DNA of 64,000 bases. Source: Petasospora fabianii. Its lineage: Eukaryota > Ascomycota > Saccharomycetes > Phaffomycetales > Wickerhamomycetaceae. The stretch lies in contig CP048717.1 of assembly GCA_022641835.1 (NCBI GenBank), forward strand, positions 1-64,000, in the 5' to 3' direction. Below the pieces are notes generated by a model that was not told the origin of the DNA, searched no databases, and saw nothing but the letters and a program-made list of their open reading frames with translations. This document shows positions 17,828 through 26,596 of this stretch, in pieces. Position numbers and translations under genes: made by a program. Within the stretch, counting starts at the first letter, position 1, and each line of letters begins with the position of its first letter.

Positions 17828-19558
17828 ATGCAACACGAGTCCCGTACATCAGATCGTCAGGCACGGTTCACCGTTACTGTTGACCTCGACTCGATTAACG
17901 ACCGCACGGTCCCGCTTGAAGACTGGGACTCCGAGTCCGCCATCCCCACGGGCAATTCTTCTGGCAGTGCCGCCATCGCTGATACACACGACTACCGCCT
18001 CTCCGGGATCACCATGCTAAGCACCTCCGTGGCCATCAAGAACGGCAAGCCTGTCACGGGCCCGATCAAGGCTAAGTACATGGGGTACGGTGTTGTACGG
18101 CTTTTCCGTGAGTTTATCACCGTTGATGGTTCGGAGGTGGACCCGAAAACCAGTGGCTCGGATAAGGAGATCGAAGTGGAGTCTGATGACACAACTGTCG
18201 CCATTGTTGCCGTACCAAACTATTTTTCACCTACCGATGTTCTTGCATTCATTGGTGAGGGTGTCATTAAAGAAGTGTCCCATTTTCGAATGGTGAAGAG
18301 TGATAACCCAAACAGGTTTATGGTTTTGATGAAGTTCCGCTCAAACGAGTCTGCTAGGTCATTCCAGGACAGCTACAACGGCAGACTTTTCAACTCTATG
18401 GAGTCCGAGTCCTGTCATACCATCTTTGTAAAGTCCGTCTTGTTCCAGCCTTTAAACGCTCCAAACTCAACTGGTATTCCCTATTTACTCGAAGACCCAT
18501 TCACGTTACAAGTGAAAAAGTCCAAACTTGAAGGCACAGACAGTCTTGTGCAAGGGTCAGTGGTAAAAGAACTTCCAACCTGCCCAGTGTGTCTCGAGAG
18601 AATGGATTCTGACGTCACAGGGCTCATTACCATCTCATGTCAGCATACGTTCCACTGTAAGTGTTTAAGTAAGTGGAGAGACGATACATGCCCCGTCTGC
18701 CGTTATTCAAACTTGTCATTGGATGCTCTTAGACGAAGTGATTCACGTGAATCTATTCAAAGATGTTCATCATGTGGTGCTTCTCAAAACCTCTGGATAT
18801 GCTTGATTTGTGGTAATGTGGGATGTGGTCGATACAACTCCAAGCATGCCATTGAACATTACGAAAGCACAAATCATTGTTTCTCGATGGACATCTCAAC
18901 ACAAAGAGTCTGGGACTATGCTGGTGACAACTATGTTCACAGATTGTTGCAGAACGAAAGTGATGGTAAACTTGTCGAACTTCCATCTGTGAATTCGTGC
19001 ACGTCGCTCGAACGTATGGGTCAAGGTAGCAGTTCAGATGAGTTAAAAGACAAAAACAGAGATTACAGCATTGAGTACTCGAATGTTCTCCTCTCGCAAT
19101 TAGAGTCCCAAAGAGAGTACTACGAATCTCGTCTTGCAGAGTCAGCAGACTTTGCAGCCCAGGCGATCCAACAAAGGGACGAGATGGAGGCACGTCTTAA
19201 CGGACTTGAGAGTAATTTCCATGGGTTACAAGAACAGGTGAAGAATCTCCAGAGTGCTAGTCTTGTGGATCACTCCAAAGAGGTTAAGTTGGCCAAGGAC
19301 CTTGCTCGCAGCTTCGAGAAAAAGCTCCGTGATGAGCAGGCATTAGTTGACAGTCTTTCGAAGAACCTCGAGGCTGCCACTTTGGAGAAAAACGAACTGA
19401 AGAAAACTAACGAGCAACTACAAGAGGAGGTGAATGACTTGATGTTGCACTTGACAACACAGGCGAAACTCCAGGATGCTCCAGACGACGTAAAGAATGG
19501 CCAAATTGTGGTACGTCCTGCTGGCAGACAGAGTACCCGCAATACCAGAAGGAAGTGA
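17828..19558 (+). CDS. ETP1: BRAP2-type RING/UBP zinc-finger protein Etp1
   Basis: The 576-residue protein has the full BRAP2 architecture. An RRM-like BRAP2 domain spans about 120-215 and includes VAIVAVPNYFSPTDVLAF. A RING finger follows at 252-291 (CPVCLERMD ... CQHTFHCKCL ... CPVC). A UBP-type zinc finger at about 313-365 carries WICLICGNVGCGRY and the HAIEHY histidines. A coiled coil runs from about 415 to 550, with a basic tail. Human BRAP binds ubiquitin and Ras-pathway partners; S. cerevisiae Etp1 (YHL010C) is needed for ethanol tolerance and turnover of some proteins. The next gene downstream on the same strand is PRS3, as in S. cerevisiae (YHL011C). Confidence 0.95.
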   Translation: MQHESRTSDRQARFTVTVDLDSINDRTVPLEDWDSESAIPTGNSSGSAAIADTHDYRLSGITMLSTSVAIKNGKPVTGPIKAKYMGYGVVRLFREFITVDGSEVDPKTSGSDKEIEVESDDTTVAIVAVPNYFSPTDVLAFIGEGVIKEVSHFRMVKSDNPNRFMVLMKFRSNESARSFQDSYNGRLFNSMESESCHTIFVKSVLFQPLNAPNSTGIPYLLEDPFTLQVKKSKLEGTDSLVQGSVVKELPTCPVCLERMDSDVTGLITISCQHTFHCKCLSKWRDDTCPVCRYSNLSLDALRRSDSRESIQRCSSCGASQNLWICLICGNVGCGRYNSKHAIEHYESTNHCFSMDISTQRVWDYAGDNYVHRLLQNESDGKLVELPSVNSCTSLERMGQGSSSDELKDKNRDYSIEYSNVLLSQLESQREYYESRLAESADFAAQAIQQRDEMEARLNGLESNFHGLQEQVKNLQSASLVDHSKEVKLAKDLARSFEKKLRDEQALVDSLSKNLEAATLEKNELKKTNEQLQEEVNDLMLHLTTQAKLQDAPDDVKNGQIVVRPAGRQSTRNTRRK

Positions 19559-19948
19559 TGGTCCCCCTGCCTCGCATAAATAATACGACTTTAACGACAT
19601 CAAATGATATTCAAGAGCATTAGGTATAGACACATGAGACTGGTAACTAGTTAACCTTATGCCCATGTGCTAAAAAGTCTTAAATCCGATTAAGCGATAA
19701 GGGAGCGGGAACAGACAAAGAATTGTGGAACCCCCGCGGAAACCGCCGGCCCTGCACCGGTTCTTCTCCGCGCTATCGTGTGTGGTGTTCGGATGTTCCG
19801 AAATTTTTTCTATCATCAGCTTGCAGAGGTAAGACGACACGGGCAAGCGGGATCCCTCTTAAAGAGGAGAGTAGCTGTCTCCCCACACAACTCACTCGAA
19901 CAACTCCCCTCCCTCCCCCCACTCGAACACCCCCACAGGATATCCAGC
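19559..19948. other. Intergenic region: ETP1 3' end and PRS3 promoter
   Basis: This 390-bp segment holds the Rap1-like element at 19784-19799 and a C-rich pyrimidine tract (about 19906-19937) directly upstream of the PRS3 ATG, typical of highly expressed yeast genes. The PRS3 frame is open upstream, but the conserved protein starts at 19949. Confidence 0.45.
19784..19799 (+). promoter_or_regulatory. Rap1-like element, PRS3 promoter
   Basis: GGTGTTCGGATGTTCC lies about 150-165 bp upstream of the PRS3 ATG. Together with the preceding GT, 16 bases are shared with the RPS6 promoter element. Confidence 0.5.
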
Positions 19949-20911
19949 ATGGCCAAGAACTCCATCAAGCTTTTGACCAACGATGTCCATCGCGGACTTG
20001 CTGAGCTCGTTGCTAAGCGTCTGGGCCTCAAGCTCACAGACGTGCATATCAAGCGTGATTCTTGTGGTGAGGTCTCCTTCTCCATCAATGAATCCGTCCG
20101 TGACGAGGATATCTACATTATTATGCAGGTTGGATCTGGTGTTGTGAATGACCGTGTTCTTGAGCTCTTGATCATGATCAATGCTTGTAAGACCGCCTCT
20201 GCTCGTCGTATCACGGCGGTTATTCCAAACTTCCCATACGCCAGACAGGACCGTAAGGACAAATCCAGAGCTCCAATCACAGCAAAGTTGATGGCTGACA
20301 TGCTCACAACTGCTGGTTGTGACCATGTTATTACCATGGACCTTCACGCTTCTCAGATACAGGGTTTCTTTGACGTTCCAGTTGACAACCTTTACGCTGA
20401 ACCAAGTGTTGTTAGATACATCCGTGAAACAATTGATTTCAAGAATGCCATCATTGTCTCTCCAGATGCTGGTGGTGCTAAGAGAGCTGCTGGTCTTGCC
20501 GATCGACTTGATCTCAACTTTGCCCTCATTCACAAGGAACGTGCTAGAGCCAACGAAGTGTCGAGGATGGTGCTGGTCGGTGATGTCACCGATAAGATTT
20601 GTTTAATTGTTGACGATATGGCTGATACATGTGGTACTCTGGCGAAGGCTGCTGAAGTGCTCCTCGAAAACGGTGCCAAGGGTGTCATTGCCATTGTGAC
20701 ACATGGTATTCTCAGTGGTAACGCTGTCAAGAACATCAACAACTCTAAGTTGGACCGTGTTGTTTGTACGAATACCGTCCCATTCGAGGAAAAACTCAAG
20801 CTTTGCCCAAAGCTTGACACCATCGATATCAGTTCGGTGTTAGCTGAAGGTATCCGTCGTCTTCACAACGGTGAGAGTATCTCCTACTTATTCCGTAACG
20901 CCCCACTCTAA
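19949..20911 (+). CDS. PRS3: Ribose-phosphate pyrophosphokinase (PRPP synthetase)
   Basis: The 320-residue enzyme makes phosphoribosyl pyrophosphate from ribose-5-phosphate and ATP for nucleotide, histidine and tryptophan synthesis. Signatures include [19 protein letters not shown], the [11 protein letters not shown] catalytic region and the PRPP-binding loop [10 protein letters not shown] (221-230). Overall similarity is closest to S. cerevisiae Prs3 (YHL011C, 320 aa), and the position downstream of ETP1 agrees. The start is the ATG at 19949, giving MAKNSIKLL; upstream in-frame codons are not family-like. CTG stands at conserved Leu codons 25, 209 and 231, evidence for the standard code. Confidence 0.97.
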   Translation: MAKNSIKLLTNDVHRGLAELVAKRLGLKLTDVHIKRDSCGEVSFSINESVRDEDIYIIMQVGSGVVNDRVLELLIMINACKTASARRITAVIPNFPYARQDRKDKSRAPITAKLMADMLTTAGCDHVITMDLHASQIQGFFDVPVDNLYAEPSVVRYIRETIDFKNAIIVSPDAGGAKRAAGLADRLDLNFALIHKERARANEVSRMVLVGDVTDKICLIVDDMADTCGTLAKAAEVLLENGAKGVIAIVTHGILSGNAVKNINNSKLDRVVCTNTVPFEEKLKLCPKLDTIDISSVLAEGIRRLHNGESISYLFRNAPL

Positions 20912-20961
20912 CATCATCATTTATAAATTCATCACCATCACAAGTTTGTTATACATACAAT

Positions 20962-21833
20962 TCACAATCCGTACTTTTTCGGATCGAACTCCTTCAAGGA
21001 GGACAAGATCACACCTTGATCACCGATATGGCTGTGTTCCTCGCCATCCATAACTTTCAAAGCTCTTTGGTCTGGAACCCAGATAACGTAAGCACCAGCA
21101 GCCTTTCCAGCTGTGATACCTGGAAGAGCATCCTCGAATACTAAGCACTCCTCTGGCTTAATTTCTGTTGCACCTTCAGGGAGTTGCGCATTGAGGGACT
21201 TTAATGCCGCAAGCCAGATGTCTGGGAATGGCTTACCCCTACCCTTTGGCACTCTTGGATCATCACCAGTGACAATATGCTCGCCAAACAACTCGAAACC
21301 TTCTTTTTGAAGATGACCTGTTTTGCGTTCAAAGTTAATTCTGTTGGACGAAGTAGCAAGAGCTATTGGAACCTTGTTGAGTTTAAGGTATTGCAAAAGT
21401 TCCTGTGCACCTGGTAAGAATGCACACTTCTTCCATTTTTGCTCCTGTTTGGCGATGTTTTTAGCGATAAGCTCCTCTGGTGTATAAGGCAAATCGTAGG
21501 CCTCGATCAGGAGACGGGAAGCATCAGGGCCTGGGCGACCTTGGAGTTGGATTTTGACGTCCCATGTAAGTTCACCCTTTCCGTGTTCAGCGAGAAGTTC
21601 ATTGGTGACTTCTGTGTAAATGTCCTCCGTGTTGATTAGGAGACCATCCATGTCTGTATCTGAGTTAGTTTGATACTGTTGTATACGTATCATTTGAGTT
21701 GAGATCACGTTAGGGCCCTATATACTCACCAAAGAGACATGCTCTAAACCTGATCAAATTTTTGTTAGCAATTGGTCCTTTTTATATGACACATGTAGTA
21801 ATTCTCTGTAACACACTTTCTATCGATAGCCAT
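20962..21833 (-). CDS. HAD-family pseudouridine-5'-phosphatase (YKL033W-A-like), three exons with two tiny 5' exons
   Basis: I read exons 21833-21817 (17 nt), 21749-21730 (20 nt) and 21653-20962, giving 242 residues that start MAIDRKFRACLFDMDGLLI. The introns are 67 nt (donor GTGTGT, branch GCTAAC, acceptor ATCAG) and 76 nt (GTGAGT, branch CTAAC, acceptor ATACAG). The HAD motif I DxDG aspartates are complete only after splicing, because the first Asp codon is split by intron 2. Later motifs are ALATSSNR (motif II), the GKPFPD lysine (motif III) and CLVFEDALPG (motif IV). Relatives dephosphorylate pseudouridine-5'-phosphate; related HADs act on other sugar phosphates. In S. cerevisiae YKL033W-A also lies just downstream of TUL1. 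The 17-nt first exon with its GTGTGT donor is the least certain part. Confidence 0.85.
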
Positions 21834-22055
21834 ATTGGTCTTATTAGTGATTCAAGGCACTTAAATGCGAGACATTTAAGAGAAGAACGTTCGGCATTTT
21901 CCGCACTAATCGTCACAGTCCTTCCTCTCGATTTCCCAATTCGCGCGGGTACGTGTCTATCTAGTTATATCTTCTACAACATTTTTCATACTTAAAAATC
22001 ATATGCCAATTTCGTAAAGCCATTATATGAGTCTGGATATCTAAGGCTATCGCCT

Positions 22056-24377
22056 TTAAAGAGGAGGTAGTGCGTTTCTGCAAGTAGGGCATTGTAACTT
22101 GTACTTCATCCACGCCTCCAAGCATTGAGTATGGAAGATGTGACGACATGGAGTCACCATGTATGTTCTTCTTTGGAGGAACGTAGCAGCCTGGTCGAGG
22201 TTGGATCTCAAGATTGGAACCTCAACAGGGTTCATACAAATTGCACAGTCCACAACACAGCGGCCATTGTCGTGCTTGAGAGCATGTGCTGTTGAGTCAG
22301 AATCGCCCTGTAGTGGAGTCTCCTCGCCCGGCTCAAAGTGGTCAACACCAAATCCAGTCTCCAAGTCCTGCTCGGTAAGTGCTGGATGATAGTTATATGT
22401 TTGTGGCAGAAGACTCTTTGGAAGGAAAAATCTTGCACCAAAGACACTCTGGAGGAAGAGTATGAACAGTTGAGTAGCAAGCCATGTAACAATGAGTAAA
22501 AAGAACTGTGGGTCATAGTGGTGTTCGAATACGTTGTTCTTAACCACAAAGATGTAGAAGAGCGGGATGGATCTCACTGTTGTCGTACCAGCGATATACC
22601 ACCATCTGAAAGAGCGATGTGATCCTCTAACAACGTTACGGTATGCCTGTGGTAGCCAATATGAATTTAGCACCATTAAAACAACATACTCGTACACACA
22701 ACGGGCGTGTCTTGGCCAGATGATGGCGTTCATGCTGACAAAAGTGAAGACGACTAGCGTAAACATAGAGCGGACAAAGATTGTACCAGATACCTGCGAC
22801 TCGTCTTGAGGACCTGCTGTTTGTTGAACAATTTCTGGACGCGTCGTTGGTATTTCTTGTGATCCGGTATCGGTCTCTGTATTAGCATTATCATCAATTG
22901 GTCTCCCCTGGAGTGCTGTGAAGAGGTTAAGCGATCTTTCGTTAATCTGGGACATGTAGATACTGATCATAAATCTCACGTCGAACATCGCAGCCAGAAT
23001 GAAAGAAAGGAATGCACTCACTGTGAGCGGGAGGTAAAGCTGGTTCATGACGGCGGAGCTAACGAGGTAGATCATAGCAAGGGATCCATCAACCAAACTC
23101 ATCATACCGATGGACCAGAAGGAGATTCTTGATATCGTAGAGGGCGTATTAGTAAAGTTCATTTGCTTGACGGTCAAAATGATCTGAGCAACAAGAAGTA
23201 GAATTCCAAAGATGACAACTCTGTGATAATCATGGATCTTCACTTCTCTTCTGACACCAGTGATACTTGGAACCGATATTTCAACAGCACAATCAGGAGA
23301 ATATAAGAACCCTGAAAACTCAAGTATGGGGATCTTACCAAAATCAATTGGACGTCCAATTGGCGTGTTTAACTCGTTATCAATGTCTGACATCTCCTCC
23401 TGTGTGAGATTGACCTTGTTAAGATGGAAGTATGAGACGTATTCACAGTGTCTTGTTGATTTCTCCATAAGCTGTGTCAAGTAGTTGAAGCTGATATCAA
23501 CATTGTTCTCTTGTGAGTCTGCCTTGAAGAAAGTATGATCGAGATACTCCAAAGACAAATTCTTCGTAGTTTCAAAATTTGTGTTGTCAAATGTCAAGTG
23601 CTGGATACCACCGTAGAAGCTCATGAATTTGGCACTACTTGTCATAGTAATGAGGTTACCAGTTTCAACAAAATAGAAACCTTTGGTTTCAATCGAATGT
23701 TTGTTTGACTCGTTATCATCTGCAAATTCAAAATCAATATTGACAAGCTTGATTTGTGAATCCAACTTGTTGTAACGCTCTCTGTTGATGGTTTCAACGA
23801 CACTGATGTCCATTGAGACTATTCCCTCTGGTATTGTGATGTTCCCAACAATGTGTGATGGATCATAATCTGCTGTCTGATCAGCGGAAGGGATAGATAA
23901 ATCTTGATCAAAATGCTCTAGATAAGGTGGAAGTTGTAGAGGGAGGCGTGAGAATGAAGAGTTCTTGTTCAAGAAACGGCCATGCGTTGATGATGAGATG
24001 TTGGTGTAGAAGTTCTTTGATGGGTCGTAGTTATCTGATTCCAAAGACCAGACTCTTTGAGCTTCTTCTGTAACTTGGTCTGGAAGAATAGAGTATGATT
24101 GGTTATTTGACCAATGTAGGTAGTCCTTACCCTCGATTGGATAAGTCTGGTTCTCTTCACCTCGTAGGGCGTCATCATAGCTGAGCATGAACCCTGTTAG
24201 ATTTCCAAAGTTGTGATCAAAAGTGGCATTCTCTAATGTGTGGTAATTGTGATAGAGATGTGAGCGGAACAGGGAGAGTTTCTGATACTGTTCGTCCGAA
24301 GTGACTGGGCCGACCGGAGGTCCCGGAAGGATGAAGGTGAAGAAGATGATAAGGAATATAAGGTTGTACCTGTCCAT
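22056..24377 (-). CDS. TUL1: Transmembrane RING E3 ubiquitin ligase Tul1 (Dsc complex)
   Basis: The 773-residue protein starts with a signal peptide (YNLIFLIIFFTFILPGPP). A lumenal domain of about 370 residues follows with several NxT/S sites, then about seven membrane segments between residues 380 and 670, and a C-terminal RING (CAICMNPVEV ... CRHIFHTQCLEAWM ... CPTC). It ends five residues after CRN. This is the layout of Tul1, the ligase of the Golgi/endosome/vacuole Dsc complex that degrades orphan or mis-sorted membrane proteins. S. cerevisiae TUL1 (YKL034W) is 758 aa. The adjacent downstream phosphatase conserves the TUL1-YKL033W-A neighbour pair. Confidence 0.95.
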   Translation of the reverse strand: MDRYNLIFLIIFFTFILPGPPVGPVTSDEQYQKLSLFRSHLYHNYHTLENATFDHNFGNLTGFMLSYDDALRGEENQTYPIEGKDYLHWSNNQSYSILPDQVTEEAQRVWSLESDNYDPSKNFYTNISSSTHGRFLNKNSSFSRLPLQLPPYLEHFDQDLSIPSADQTADYDPSHIVGNITIPEGIVSMDISVVETINRERYNKLDSQIKLVNIDFEFADDNESNKHSIETKGFYFVETGNLITMTSSAKFMSFYGGIQHLTFDNTNFETTKNLSLEYLDHTFFKADSQENNVDISFNYLTQLMEKSTRHCEYVSYFHLNKVNLTQEEMSDIDNELNTPIGRPIDFGKIPILEFSGFLYSPDCAVEISVPSITGVRREVKIHDYHRVVIFGILLLVAQIILTVKQMNFTNTPSTISRISFWSIGMMSLVDGSLAMIYLVSSAVMNQLYLPLTVSAFLSFILAAMFDVRFMISIYMSQINERSLNLFTALQGRPIDDNANTETDTGSQEIPTTRPEIVQQTAGPQDESQVSGTIFVRSMFTLVVFTFVSMNAIIWPRHARCVYEYVVLMVLNSYWLPQAYRNVVRGSHRSFRWWYIAGTTTVRSIPLFYIFVVKNNVFEHHYDPQFFLLIVTWLATQLFILFLQSVFGARFFLPKSLLPQTYNYHPALTEQDLETGFGVDHFEPGEETPLQGDSDSTAHALKHDNGRCVVDCAICMNPVEVPILRSNLDQAATFLQRRTYMVTPCRHIFHTQCLEAWMKYKLQCPTCRNALPPL

Positions 24378-25655
24378 CCCCTTTCTATCTTGTGGTCTGT
24401 TGTGTTGTTGTTATCGGAATATAGCAAACCAATGGGTGTTTGCCCCCCAAGTTTTCTTCCTTATACTAGTTGTACGCCTCCCTCACTCCACATTCTCACT
24501 GCCTGGGATCAAGAAATTTCGCGAAAGCCTCCCGCGAACTCGCTCGATGAGATGCCTATGGTCGGAGACACACATCGAGCGTGTTCGCGACAAACACTGT
24601 CAAAGGGCAGCGCCCCGCACTTAGTATAGGATAATTATATGGATGTTCTAAGTAGTATGGGATTGCACGAAGAGCTCGGTTGGGTGTAGTTTAAAGTATG
24701 GGGCATATGACTACGAAAGCATAGATCTACTGCTTCAAAGTACATTGAGTGTCCCACCTTACTGCATGAGACTGGTCGGAGCCCCTAAACGAGCATCGTA
24801 CATACGCAACTATCCTACTCTGAAAGTGTCGGGCTCCACCCTCCACTCTCCCAAGTTGCGTCACGTCTTGCTCACGGCATCGTCACGACCACCACCACCA
24901 CTACCATGCCACTGAAGATCCAAGAAATAAGCAATTCTTCATTTATGAATGGTTAAATCAAAAATTCCCCACAGCCGCTAGCTGATCAGAGGCGTCGATC
25001 GGTGTTGAAAGAGTTAAGAAGTGATGGCCGTGCCGGGCTGAATGGATGGTGCGGCGTTGGCTGCGGAGCCCGACAGACAGAGCCAATTGATGGACAGCGG
25101 ACACATGGGGCAGAATACAGTGAGTCGCTAGTCGAGTAGATATTCGCTTTGTCTGTGCGGCTGTAGTAGTTCTTTGAGTTGCAGTTGTTTGAGTTTGAAG
25201 CTTGATGTTTGGAGAGGAGGAGAGAGGGGACACAACCATAAGCTTTCCCCTCCTCCTTACTGTACTCCATCATACACCATTACCGGGCCACACCTTTCAA
25301 CATCCCCTACCAGCTTACCTTCTCATATTCAGTATGTATTAATCCACTTACACATACTGCTTCTAAAGTCCGTGTCTGCTTTGTTCGCGTTGCTCCTCTT
25401 TCTGCCCCGCCTCTCCATAGAGAGATGTACGGACCTGTGCCCCTCATGCACGTCCTGTGTCCAGTCCCAACATTCATCACCGGACATCGACACTTTTTCA
25501 CGGTCATTAGTCGGGGAATTAATGGTACATCACTGTCTGCCCCTCTCGCCTTGTTTCTAGTATCAATATAAATACTAGTGCATGTCCTCCTCCATTGGAA
25601 GATGCGTGGGGAGGAACATCCACAGACAAAACTATAACCCATCTTTCATCCCAGC
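24378..25655. other. 1.28-kb divergent intergenic region, TUL1 / acetate-transporter-family gene
   Basis: No supported gene is seen on either strand. The right-hand part, nearest the transporter, is rich in CCCCT/AGGGG pentamers and has a TATA-like box. Such a long promoter fits a strongly regulated transporter gene. Confidence 0.5.
25225..25577 (+). promoter_or_regulatory. Upstream region of the ATO-type gene: AGGGG/CCCCT sites and TATA
   Basis: AGGGG at 25225 and CCCCT at 25247, 25304, 25440 and 25540, plus CCCCGC at 25405, precede ATATAAATA at about 25567-25575, some 85 bp before the ATG. AGGGG is the stress/Nrg1-type element, and CCCCGC resembles the Mig1 core. Both are common in carbon-source-regulated promoters. 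The assignment is by motif only. Confidence 0.4.
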
Positions 25656-26492
25656 ATGAGTAACACTCTTCCAGAAGACGTCGAAAAAGGAATCACACAA
25701 CAGGACTACTCGTCCGCAGATTACGAGGCACCACATGGTGTCAACTCTAAGGATACTGCTTACCCTGAAAACCCAGTCCTTAGAGTCACAACCTCATCCA
25801 ACGGTGATGTCGTCTACTTGGGCGAACATGCTTACAACAGAAAAGAGCTTATCAATGCCTTTGCCGGAGACTTGAACCCGGGCCTTCATAAAGCACCATA
25901 CAGACCAATGGGTAACCCTGTCCCATTGGGATTGTCTTCCTTCAGTATCTGCTGCTTTGTCGTATCCCTTGTTAACTGCGGTGCACGTGATGTACATAAC
26001 GTTAACGTTATTGCTGCTTGTGCCTTGTTCTTTGGTGGTATAATTGAGAGTATCACTGGGTTATGGTGTTTGGTTATTGAAAACACTTTTGCTGCAACTG
26101 CGTTGGGATCCTTTGGTGGATTCTGGATGGGATACGCTGGAATTCTCATTGATGCTTTTGGTATCGCATCGAGTTATGACACAACTGAAGAGTTGAACAA
26201 TGCAATTGGGTTCTACTTGACAGCTTGGGTTATCTTTGCCTTTTTGATGTGGCTCTGTACTTTCAAAGCTACATGGCCCTTCTTCATCCTTTTCCTGCTA
26301 TTGTGGGTGTTCATCATGTGTTTGGCCATTGGCTCCTTCACTAATCTCGAGAGTGCTACCAAAGCTGGTGGTGTGCTGGGTCTCCTTGCTACTTTCGTAG
26401 CCTTCTACATTGTCTACGCAGGTGTAGCTACTGATACAAACTCATACATCACCATTCCTGCCACCCCAATGCCTCATGCACCAACTGTTTAA
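25656..26492 (+). CDS. GPR1/FUN34/YaaH (ATO/ADY2) acetate transporter family protein
   Basis: The 278-residue protein has an 85-residue hydrophilic N-terminus and six membrane segments. The family signature NPxPLGL is at 87-93 (NPVPLGL, with Val for the usual Ala), and FFGGIIESITGLW and GGFWMGYA follow in the expected helices. Family members are plasma-membrane acetate/succinate or ammonia-related transporters (Ady2/Ato1, Ato2, Ato3 in S. cerevisiae; Gpr1 in Yarrowia). They are induced on acetate and repressed by glucose. The exact paralogue cannot be settled. The gene faces NPR3 convergently, 104 bp apart. Confidence 0.93.
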   Translation: MSNTLPEDVEKGITQQDYSSADYEAPHGVNSKDTAYPENPVLRVTTSSNGDVVYLGEHAYNRKELINAFAGDLNPGLHKAPYRPMGNPVPLGLSSFSICCFVVSLVNCGARDVHNVNVIAACALFFGGIIESITGLWCLVIENTFAATALGSFGGFWMGYAGILIDAFGIASSYDTTEELNNAIGFYLTAWVIFAFLMWLCTFKATWPFFILFLLLWVFIMCLAIGSFTNLESATKAGGVLGLLATFVAFYIVYAGVATDTNSYITIPATPMPHAPTV

Positions 26493-26596
26493 ACCCAGAC
26501 AGTAGGTAAAATACTTTTAATGCTTATGATCTAGTAGTAAAATCAAACCCATGTAGTATTAGAAACCAACCATCTATTAATTCTACCCATACTCCA

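Noticed and set aside
24378-25655. Coding gene in the TUL1/acetate-transporter-family gap
   Set aside because: Frames of up to 128 codons are Ser/Pro/Cys-rich translations of pyrimidine-rich promoter DNA.
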